This document shows, one piece after another, positions 1-5,230 of a DNA stretch of 5,433 nucleotides. Position 1 is the first letter of the stretch, and the number at the start of each line of letters is the position of its first letter. The notes beneath the pieces are model-generated. The model was not told where the DNA came from, did no database searches, and worked only from the letters and a program-made list of their open reading frames with translations. Location of the stretch: the NCBI GenBank assembly GCA_026786225.1, contig JAJAYN010000268.1, forward strand, positions 1-5,433, in the 5' to 3' direction. Origin of the DNA: Burkholderiales bacterium (GTDB lineage Bacteria; Pseudomonadota; Gammaproteobacteria; Burkholderiales; Usitatibacteraceae). The position numbers and the translations under genes were made by a program.

Positions 1-2
1 AT

Positions 3-80
3 GGGGAGTCGCTGTACGAGCGTGATGTGCAGGCGCGATCGCTGCCTGGGAAGATTGTGGTTGAGCGGGCGGGGAAGTAG
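3..80 (+). CDS. C-terminal end of an upstream gene, probably bacterial alpha-2-macroglobulin (partial)
   Basis: An open frame enters from the left edge and runs 25 codons to a TAG at 78-80. The tail reads GESLYERDVQARSLPGKIVV followed by ERAGK. A Tyr-containing segment followed by a short 'PGKIVVER' strand is what I would expect at the end of the C-terminal receptor-binding-like domain of bacterial alpha-2-macroglobulins (YfhM type). The main support is context: these genes commonly sit immediately upstream of pbpC, and pbpC starts only 15 bp after this stop, which suggests one transcript. In that family the protein is a periplasmic lipoprotein thought to trap attacking proteases through a thioester. 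None of the diagnostic parts (lipobox, bait region, CxEQ thioester) lie in the window, so the identification is inference. The open frame and stop are seen directly. Confidence 0.5.
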   Translation, partial: GESLYERDVQARSLPGKIVVERAGK

Positions 81-95
81 TTTCAACGGACAGGT

Positions 96-2579
96 ATGAG
101 CGATTTAATGTCAAATCCCTCATCCCAACCCTTCTCCCCAAGGAGAAGGACTCTGCTTCAGCGCGCGGTGCATTTCCTCTCCCTTGGGACGAGGGCACAC
201 TTGAAGCGAAGCAGAGGGCGGAGGGTGAGGGGTAAGCTGTTAATGACGGCAATACTGCTCATTGTCTTCGCGTTGCTATTTCTCCGCCTCCTCCCCAAGC
301 CCCCCCTCCGCGACTTCGCCCAATACTCCAGTGCCGTCTACGCCGAAGATGGCACGTTGCTACGCCTCACCACCGCAAGCGACGAGCAATACCGTCTGTG
401 GACACCTCTGGAAGCAATTTCGCCCAAGGTAGCCGAAGCCGTCATGCGCTACGAGGATCGGTGGTTTTACTGGCACCCCGGCGTGAACCCTGCCGCGATG
501 GTGCGCAGTGCTTACGCGACCTTCACGGGCGAAAGGCGCCAGGGTGGCTCGACGTTGACGATGCAGCTTGCACGCAAACGCTACGGCATCGACAGCCGGA
601 CAATGGGCGGCAAGTTACAGCAGATGGCGGCAGCGTGCTGGCTCGAAGCACGCTACAGCAAGCACGACATTCTTGAGGCTTATCTCAATTTCGCTCCATA
701 TGGCGGCAACATCGAGGGCGTAGGTGCGGCGAGCCTGGTCTACTTTCAAAAGCGCGCAGTCGACCTGACGCTTCCGGAAGCCTTCACACTCGCGGTGATC
801 CCGCAGAACCCGGCTGCACGTGGGGGCAGCAAAGTTACCTCTGCGGCGACGGTCGATGCGCGCGCGCGCATCGCCGCACTTTGGCTAGCCAAGCATCCCG
901 AAGACGAGCGCCTCGGTGCCAGCCACGCCATCGCGCCGAAATTTGCAGCAGCATTGCCGTTTCGTGCGCCGCACGTCGTCACGCAATTGTTGAAGGATCG
1001 CCAAGGCGAAGTATTCTCCAGCATCGATCTGAAAATGCAGAATACGGTTGAGCGTGCCATCGCACAACGCATCGAGCAATATCGCGACAGCGGTATGCAC
1101 AATGCCTCTGCCATCCTGCTCGATACCGAAACCATGCAGGTGAAAGCGTTAGTGGGTTCGGCCAACTTTAATGACGACGAGATCGACGGGCAGGTGAATG
1201 GCGTACTGGCCAAGCGCTCGCCGGGATCAACGTTGAAGCCCTTCATTTACGCGCTGGCATTCGATCAGGGTGTGCTGCATCCGATGACGGTGTTGAAAGA
1301 CGCGCCCACCGCGTTCGGTCCGTTCAGTCCGGAAAATTTCGATGGCCGATTTGTCGGACCCATCACCGCGCAGGAAGCGCTGACACGCAGCCGAAACATT
1401 CCTGCTGTCTCAGTCGCCGCCAAACTCACGCGACCGAGTCTGTATGACCTGATGAAGACGTCAGGCGTGGCTAATCTGGCGAGCGAGAAACACTATGGAT
1501 TGGCGCTGACACTGGGTGGCGGCGAAGTAACGATGGAGGAGCTTGCGCGCATGTATGCGATGCTGGCCAACGGGGGCGAGCTCAAGCCCATTGCTTACTC
1601 AAAAAATGCGACGCCTTTGGAAACGAAGCCCTTCTCCCGTTCACGGGAAAAGCTGGCCGACAGGCCGGATGAGGGAACGCTAACCAACACCCGTCTTCTC
1701 TCCGAAGAAGCCGCCTACGTCACCCTGGACATGCTCAAAACCAATCCGCGCCCTGACACCGGCCTGCCCGCACAACCAGCCGTCGCATGGAAGACCGGCA
1801 CCTCCTGGGGTTTTCGCGACGCATGGACCGCCGGCACCTTCGGCCGCTACGTGCTCATCGTGTGGGTGGGCAATTTCGACGGCAGCAGCAACCAGTCGTT
1901 CATCGGCATCTCGGCCGCGGCGCCATTGTTTTTCAATATTGTCGATGGCTTGCGCAACGAAGGATTGCTGGCGCAGGAAACCAATCCGCGTTTGCCGCCG
2001 CGTAAATTGACGCGCGTGGAGGTATGCGCCGCGACGGGCGATTTGCCGAACGCCTATTGCCCAACACGCGTACCCAGTTGGTTTATGCCCGGTAAATCAC
2101 CGATCCGCGTCTCCAATCTACATCGACGTGTTTTGCTAGACCGCCGCACTGGGCAGGCTGTGTGCGAAGAGGGGCCGAACACGCATTGGCAGGTGATCGA
2201 ATACTGGCCCTCCGACATGCAGAAAATTTTCCGCGATGCAGGCATGCCGCGCCGCGAAGCGCCGCGCTTGCCCGATTGCGCGCGGGGCAGCGCCGACAAC
2301 AACATCGCAGGTGACCCGCAAATTGTTTCGCCGCTGAGGGCGGTGACGTACACGTCACGCCTGTCGAATATGGCGCCGATCTCCCTCCGCGCCGAGGGCA
2401 ACAGCGGCGGCAATCGCGGAAAGCTGTTCTGGTTTTCCAACGACGCCTTCGTCGGTGAGGCCCAGGCTGGCGAAGCGTTAGCGTGGAATCCGCCGCGCGC
2501 GGGACGCTACGTGGTGCGCGTAGTTGATGAGGCCGGTCGGGCCGACAGTCGCGACGTCTCGGTTGAAGTCGTACCCTGA
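96..2579 (+). CDS. pbpC: Penicillin-binding protein 1C, bifunctional class A peptidoglycan synthase
   Basis: This is an 827-residue inner-membrane protein with a periplasmic body that polymerises lipid II and should cross-link stem peptides. A basic N-terminal tail (1-47) precedes a membrane anchor (about 48-66). The GT51 domain has YEDRWFYWHPG with catalytic Glu120, GGSTLTMQLAR (150-160), a second Glu near 184 and ILEAYLN (192-198). The transpeptidase domain has SxxK with nucleophile Ser378 (STLK), SRN (432-434) and KTGTS (566-570). A C-terminal BiPBP_C-like beta domain occupies about 750-825, after four cysteines (644, 655, 690, 728) that could form disulfides. E. coli PbpC is about 770 residues from memory; the excess is close to what two embedded palindromic repeats encode (about residues 8-46 and 512-526). 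The start is uncertain: ATG 96 has no strong Shine-Dalgarno. GTG 225 or ATG 243 (residues 44, 50), the latter behind GAGGGG at 227-232, would remove the repeat-derived tail. Alpha-2-macroglobulin context upstream supports PBP1C over PBP1A/1B. Confidence 0.96.
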   Translation: MSDLMSNPSSQPFSPRRRTLLQRAVHFLSLGTRAHLKRSRGRRVRGKLLMTAILLIVFALLFLRLLPKPPLRDFAQYSSAVYAEDGTLLRLTTASDEQYRLWTPLEAISPKVAEAVMRYEDRWFYWHPGVNPAAMVRSAYATFTGERRQGGSTLTMQLARKRYGIDSRTMGGKLQQMAAACWLEARYSKHDILEAYLNFAPYGGNIEGVGAASLVYFQKRAVDLTLPEAFTLAVIPQNPAARGGSKVTSAATVDARARIAALWLAKHPEDERLGASHAIAPKFAAALPFRAPHVVTQLLKDRQGEVFSSIDLKMQNTVERAIAQRIEQYRDSGMHNASAILLDTETMQVKALVGSANFNDDEIDGQVNGVLAKRSPGSTLKPFIYALAFDQGVLHPMTVLKDAPTAFGPFSPENFDGRFVGPITAQEALTRSRNIPAVSVAAKLTRPSLYDLMKTSGVANLASEKHYGLALTLGGGEVTMEELARMYAMLANGGELKPIAYSKNATPLETKPFSRSREKLADRPDEGTLTNTRLLSEEAAYVTLDMLKTNPRPDTGLPAQPAVAWKTGTSWGFRDAWTAGTFGRYVLIVWVGNFDGSSNQSFIGISAAAPLFFNIVDGLRNEGLLAQETNPRLPPRKLTRVEVCAATGDLPNAYCPTRVPSWFMPGKSPIRVSNLHRRVLLDRRTGQAVCEEGPNTHWQVIEYWPSDMQKIFRDAGMPRREAPRLPDCARGSADNNIAGDPQIVSPLRAVTYTSRLSNMAPISLRAEGNSGGNRGKLFWFSNDAFVGEAQAGEALAWNPPRAGRYVVRVVDEAGRADSRDVSVEVVP
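117..231 (+). repeat. REP-like palindromic doublet at the 5' end of pbpC
   Basis: The segment is bounded by imperfect inverted ends, CCCTCATCC (117-125) and GGGTGAGGG (223-231), which pair with one wobble. Inside is a perfect 8-bp hairpin, CCTTCTCC (130-137) with GGAGAAGG (142-149) and loop CCAA. A second, imperfect hairpin is CCTCTCCC (176-183) against GGGACGAGG (186-194), with one bulged base. This matches the general style of proteobacterial intergenic REP-like elements (CCCTCACCC...CTCTCCC...GGGAGAG...GGGTGAGGG), a resemblance I know from memory and have not searched. Read in the pbpC frame it supplies about residues 8-46, a Ser/Arg-rich tail before the membrane segment. If translation starts at 225 or 243, the element would instead lie in the leader or intergenic space. 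Confidence 0.7.
1629..1675 (+). repeat. REP-like palindromic element inside the pbpC transpeptidase region
   Basis: This 47-bp stretch starts CCCTTCTCCCG and ends GGCCGGATGAGGG. It folds as two adjacent hairpins. The first is CTTCTCCCGT (1631-1640) against ACGGGAAAAG (1643-1652), with one C/A mismatch that GGGAGAAG would repair. The second is GGCC (1655-1658) against GGCC (1663-1666) around GACA. The 'CTCCC...GGGA...GGCCGACAGGCCGG.TGAGGG' arrangement is a familiar dispersed repeat in GC-rich proteobacteria. It is translated in frame as PFSRSREKLADRPDE (residues 512-526), between a conserved stretch ending near 'ELKPIAYS' and the conserved 'LLSEEAAYVTLDML' helix. It therefore probably occupies a surface loop between the SxN and KTG motifs. 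It shares CCCTTCTCCC and reading frame with the copy at 117-231. Confidence 0.75.
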
Positions 2580-2591
2580 CAAACACGAGCA

Positions 2592-2623
2592 CTGGCGCGC
2601 GTCGCGGGGCAAAAGCGCGCCAG
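2592..2623 (+). other. Strong hairpin just after pbpC
   Basis: A perfect 9-bp inverted repeat, CTGGCGCGC (2592-2600) and GCGCGCCAG (2615-2623), surrounds a 14-base loop and begins 12 bp after the pbpC stop. It could cap the 3' end of the transcript or act in Rho-dependent or RNase-processed termination. It is not a classical intrinsic terminator, because no T-tract follows on the plus strand. A weaker stem (CTGCATTC 2644-2651 with GGATGCAG 2661-2668, one G-T pair) lies a little downstream, also without a T-tract. Confidence 0.5.
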
Positions 2624-2673
2624 AAGCCGCGCCGATGCTGGATCTGCATTCTCCACTGTGGGATGCAGCACTA

Positions 2674-2702
2674 TTGAAAAATGGAATCGTTGAACAGATA
2701 TG
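2674..2702 (+). promoter_or_regulatory. Possible sigma-70 promoter for the HtrA/Deg protease
   Basis: TTGAAA (2674-2679, five of six to the -35 consensus) is followed after 17 bases by GATATG (2697-2702, a weak -10). Initiation would fall near 2709, giving a leader of about 45-50 bases before the ATG at 2756. It would lie downstream of the alternative ATG at 2681, so it agrees with the shorter protein. The -10 match is poor and an alternative TTGAAC (2690-2695) has no better partner, so this remains tentative. Confidence 0.3.
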
Positions 2703-2755
2703 TGAATCTTCACCGTAAAGCGCCGTCAAACAAGCGCATTCACTTCCAGAAAAAA

Positions 2756-3847
2756 ATGAAAAAAGCCTCCCTCTGCCTCGTCGTCGCACTGGCTACAACT
2801 TTATCGTCAACTGGTGGCATTTCCGCACAACGTGAAGCGGCTGAAAAGCCGGTCGTGCCGCGCGCCGTCACACCACGCGGCCCGCTGCTGGAGAGCGAAC
2901 GCAGTCTGGTCGCCTTGTTTGAGGTCGCGGCACCGTCTGTCGCGTACATCACCACGGAAAATCTCGTGCAACGGGGATTCTTCGGCGCGAGTGTCGCGCA
3001 GGGCGCAGGTTCAGGATTTGTGTGGGATACGCAAGGACATGTGGTGACCAATTACCACGTCATTCAGGATGCGCGCAAAGTGACGGTGCAACTAGATGCC
3101 GGCAAGGAACCGCTTTCGGCGACCTTCGTCGGCGGCTCGCCCGAATATGACCTTGCGGTGGTCAAGCTCACGCAAATTCCTGCCGGTTTGAAACCGATTC
3201 CGCTTGGCACATCGCGTGACCTCAAGATCGGTCAATCGGTGATCGCTATCGGCAAGCCGTTCGGGCTGTCGCGGACACTCACCTCAGGCGTTATTTCCGC
3301 ACTGGACCGCTATTTGCCGACACAGGAATACGCCGAGATCGCTGGTGCCATCCAGACCGATGCTGCCATCAATCCCGGTAACTCCGGCGGGCCGCTACTC
3401 GATAGCGCCGGGCGTTTGATCGGCGTGAACTCGGCGATACGCTCCAATTCCGGCAGTTCATCCGGCGTGGGATTTGCGATCCCGGTCGATCTGGTCAATC
3501 GCATTGTGCCGCAGTTGATCGCGCGCGGTTATGCGGCGTCACCGGGCATCGGTATCGTTCCGGTCAATCCCATTCTGGTCGCGCAAAACGGGATCAAAGG
3601 CGTGGTGATCGAGCAGGTGCGTCCACGAACACCTGCTGCTTCGGCAGGCCTGAAACCACTCGCGCGTCGCAGCGGCGAACTGGGAGATGTCATCACGGCT
3701 GTCAACGGGCGTGAGGTGGAGTCGCTGTCCACGTTTATCGCGGAGCTTGACCGCGTCGGTATCGGTAACACCGCCGAACTTACGGTGACGCGCGATGGCA
3801 AGACGCGGAAAGAACGCGTGCAGGTGATCGACACCAACCAGAAATAA
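2756..3847 (+). CDS. Exported HtrA/Deg1-type serine protease with one PDZ domain
   Basis: A 363-residue trypsin-fold protease (S1C family), expected to degrade or cleave misfolded proteins in the periplasm. I chose ATG 2756 because it begins a clear signal peptide: MKK, a hydrophobic core, and a likely signal-peptidase site after I-S-A (A24/Q25). The in-frame ATG at 2681 would place 25 polar residues in front and would precede the likely promoter. The catalytic triad is complete: His101 in VVTNYHVIQD, Asp132 in SPEYDLAVVKL and Ser210 in NPGNSGGPLLD. One PDZ domain follows (about 263-360), with GDVITAVNG in its core. Single-PDZ architecture resembles DegS/AlgW, but the wording (GSGFVWDTQGHVVTNYHVI, TLTSGVISAL, AIQTDAAINPGNSGG) and the PDZ insertion before GDVI are closer to plant and cyanobacterial Deg1/Hho proteases as I remember them. 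The usual IGNPFG is IGKPFG (165-170). A regulatory DegS role seems less likely because no permanent membrane anchor is evident. Confidence 0.93.
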   Translation: MKKASLCLVVALATTLSSTGGISAQREAAEKPVVPRAVTPRGPLLESERSLVALFEVAAPSVAYITTENLVQRGFFGASVAQGAGSGFVWDTQGHVVTNYHVIQDARKVTVQLDAGKEPLSATFVGGSPEYDLAVVKLTQIPAGLKPIPLGTSRDLKIGQSVIAIGKPFGLSRTLTSGVISALDRYLPTQEYAEIAGAIQTDAAINPGNSGGPLLDSAGRLIGVNSAIRSNSGSSSGVGFAIPVDLVNRIVPQLIARGYAASPGIGIVPVNPILVAQNGIKGVVIEQVRPRTPAASAGLKPLARRSGELGDVITAVNGREVESLSTFIAELDRVGIGNTAELTVTRDGKTRKERVQVIDTNQK

Positions 3848-3852
3848 CGTTA
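3845..3852. other. Convergent stop codons sharing an 8-bp palindrome
   Basis: The sequence TAACGTTA contains the TAA stop of the plus-strand protease (3845-3847) and, on the other strand, the TAA stop of the hydrolase (3852-3850), two bases apart. No room exists for a terminator between the genes, so each transcript must end inside or beyond the opposite coding sequence. Confidence 0.9.
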
Positions 3853-4719
3853 CAGGTTCTTCAGGCGGTCTGCGAGCGTATCGAGATATTTCTGAAATTT
3901 GTGGATGTCGTTGTGACCGGCGCCGTTGACCACAACCAATTCAATACCTTCACGTAATTTTGTCAGGCGCTCGCCGTGCGAGAGCCCAATCAGCGTGTCC
4001 ATATCGCCGTGCTGTATCACGATCGGCCCCTTGATCTTGGGCAGCCATTCGTCACTACGCATCGGGTAGCGATTTACCAGCCCCGGCAACCACGGATAGT
4101 GCGCATCGCCCATCGCCTTCAGGCTTTCAAACGGAGACACCAGTACCGTCAGGTCGGGTTGCACATCGCTGGATAACTTTGCCGCCAGGCCGGTGCCCAG
4201 AGAACGCCCATATACGACCAGCTTTTTGCCCGCGTATTGCGGCGCGATCCTGTTCCATGCGACGCGCATGTCGTCGTGCAACTGCGCCTCGCTCTCGATC
4301 TGTCCGCTGCTCTTGCCGTAACCGCGGTAGTCGATCATGAATAAATCATAGTTCACGCGTCGATAGAAATCCACGCCAGTGAGCCACGTTTGCAGGTTGC
4401 CGCCATTGCCGTGCAGAAAGAACACAACCCCCTTGGGATTCGGCAAACGCAGGTGCAGTGCGGATAGCTCCGCACCCGCCACCGGCACTTTCACTTCTTC
4501 TACATCAGCGATCTTGAATTGATGGTCTGCATTTAGCGGCACCGGGCTGAATATCAGCTTTTCCTGCCTGAAATAGACCAGCGCGACGATACCCACATAG
4601 GCGAGCGCGGCCATGCCGAGCAAAGATAGCGCGCCGCGCCGCGCATATACCGCCCAGCGCGAACCGCCTTGCGAAATTGCCGGACTAGACGCCACCAACA
4701 AAATCACGTTTACCGACAT
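3850..4719 (-). CDS. Membrane-anchored alpha/beta hydrolase, BEM46/YfhR-like
   Basis: A 289-residue alpha/beta-hydrolase from ATG 4719. A basic segment and one hydrophobic helix (about residues 29-50) anchor the N-terminus; the hydrolase domain probably faces the periplasm. The oxyanion-hole motif FLHGNGGN (about 101-108) is followed by DYRGYGKSSG. The nucleophile is Ser173 in YGRSLGTG, with acid Asp241 in HGDMDTLI and base His269 in GAGHND, so the triad is complete. This motif set and the tandem anchor match the BEM46/ABHD13/YfhR group of serine hydrolases, whose substrates are generally unknown; an esterase or lipase-like activity is inference. The frame continues open to ATG 4785, but that adds 22 residues that are only the shadow of the overlapping DUF1993 gene. 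With ATG 4719 the overlap is 35 bp. No strong Shine-Dalgarno precedes it, so translational coupling, or a GTG/TTG start slightly further in (for example the GTG encoding residue 10), is possible. Confidence 0.87.
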   Translation of the reverse strand: MSVNVILLVASSPAISQGGSRWAVYARRGALSLLGMAALAYVGIVALVYFRQEKLIFSPVPLNADHQFKIADVEEVKVPVAGAELSALHLRLPNPKGVVFFLHGNGGNLQTWLTGVDFYRRVNYDLFMIDYRGYGKSSGQIESEAQLHDDMRVAWNRIAPQYAGKKLVVYGRSLGTGLAAKLSSDVQPDLTVLVSPFESLKAMGDAHYPWLPGLVNRYPMRSDEWLPKIKGPIVIQHGDMDTLIGLSHGERLTKLREGIELVVVNGAGHNDIHKFQKYLDTLADRLKNL

Positions 4720-5191
4720 CCACGCCGTTGTGCCGCAGGATTGCATAGGCCATCGACATATGGAAGTACATATTCGGGAATGCAAAGTGCATCAGATAGG
4801 GCTGGCCTTTGAACGTCACCGGATTGCCTGCGATGGTCAGATTGATGTCGCGATCTTCCTGGCCATCGATTTGTTCCGGCTTGAAGCTGCTGACGAATGA
4901 AAGTGTCTTATCGATGCGAGCCGCCAAATCAGCGAACGTGGTTTCGATGTCTTCGTATTTGGGCAGCTCGACACCGGCCAGACGTGCCACCGGGCCTTTG
5001 CCGAAATCGGCAGCGATCTGCACCTGGCGCGACAGTGGAAACATATCCGGGTAGAGGCGCGACCCCAGGAACACGCTCTCCTCAATTTTCTTCTCAGCAG
5101 CGTGCGCCGCGCCCTTCGCGAGCACGCCTTTGAGTGCGCCCAGAGATTTCTGGATGACGGGAACCGACGCTTGATACAGTGAAATGGTCAT
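4685..5191 (-). CDS. DUF1993 family protein
   Basis: A 168-residue soluble protein with no signal peptide or membrane segment. It begins MTISLYQASVPVIQKSLGAL and ends with a strongly conserved block, FPNMYFHMSMAYAILRHNGV (139-156 region) then GKRDF, which I recognise as the signature of the DUF1993 family (PF09351). Other typical parts are SRLYPDMFPLSRQVQIA (44-60) and a central acidic stretch. The family is all-helical and related in fold to DinB/YfiT proteins; its biochemical function is not established, so I propose none. The length is normal for the family. The start is well fixed by AAGGAG nine bases upstream on the minus strand (5201-5206) and by a -10-like element further up. It is the first gene of a probable two-gene operon; its 3' end overlaps the start of the alpha/beta hydrolase gene. 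Confidence 0.93.
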   Translation of the reverse strand: MTISLYQASVPVIQKSLGALKGVLAKGAAHAAEKKIEESVFLGSRLYPDMFPLSRQVQIAADFGKGPVARLAGVELPKYEDIETTFADLAARIDKTLSFVSSFKPEQIDGQEDRDINLTIAGNPVTFKGQPYLMHFAFPNMYFHMSMAYAILRHNGVDVGKRDFVGGV

Positions 5192-5200
5192 GAATGGTTG

Positions 5201-5206
5201 CTCCTT
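5201..5206 (-). promoter_or_regulatory. Shine-Dalgarno of the DUF1993 gene
   Basis: Read on the minus strand this is AAGGAG, nine bases before the ATG at 5191. It is the only near-consensus Shine-Dalgarno placed at a good distance from a start in the window, and it fixes the start of the DUF1993 protein. Confidence 0.85.
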
Positions 5207-5221
5207 GTGAATGACGCGCTG

Positions 5222-5230
5222 ATTTTAGCA
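5222..5230 (-). promoter_or_regulatory. Probable extended -10 promoter for the DUF1993-hydrolase pair
   Basis: The minus strand reads TGCTAAAAT, an extended -10 (TGn plus TAAAAT, five of six to TATAAT). Initiation near 5215 would give a leader of roughly 24 bases with AAGGAG in the middle, a sensible geometry. No good -35 lies 16-18 bases upstream, which is tolerable for extended -10 promoters. The nearby TTGACT cannot serve as -35 for a promoter of this gene, since its partner would fall on the ribosome-binding site. Confidence 0.5.

Noticed and set aside
854..871. Perfect 18-bp palindrome CGATGCGCGCGCGCATCG inside pbpC
   Set aside because: It codes for an Ala/Arg-rich helix (around Asp254-Ile259) using ordinary GC-rich codons. 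Alternating GC runs are common in such genomes, and nothing around it suggests a site; at most it is Z-DNA-prone.
746..1246. Long minus-strand open frame of 166 codons within pbpC
   Set aside because: It is a shadow of a high-GC coding region: the plus-strand frame has full GT51 and transpeptidase motifs, while this one has no motifs or start signal.
2083..2649. Minus-strand open frame of 188 codons over the pbpC 3' end
   Set aside because: Arg/Pro/Cys-rich composition typical of an antisense shadow; the plus strand encodes the conserved C-terminal domain of PBP1C.
2681..2755. N-terminal extension of the protease from ATG 2681
   Set aside because: It would bury the obvious signal peptide behind 25 polar residues, has no Shine-Dalgarno, and overlaps the putative promoter; ATG 2756 is preferred.
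3632..3648. Small inverted repeat CCTGC...GCAGG in the protease gene
   Set aside because: Only five base pairs, within the conserved PDZ coding sequence; expected by chance.
4720..4785. N-terminal extension of the alpha/beta hydrolase from ATG 4785
   Set aside because: These 22 codons are the out-of-frame reading of the conserved DUF1993 C-terminal block, so they are unlikely to be selected as hydrolase sequence.
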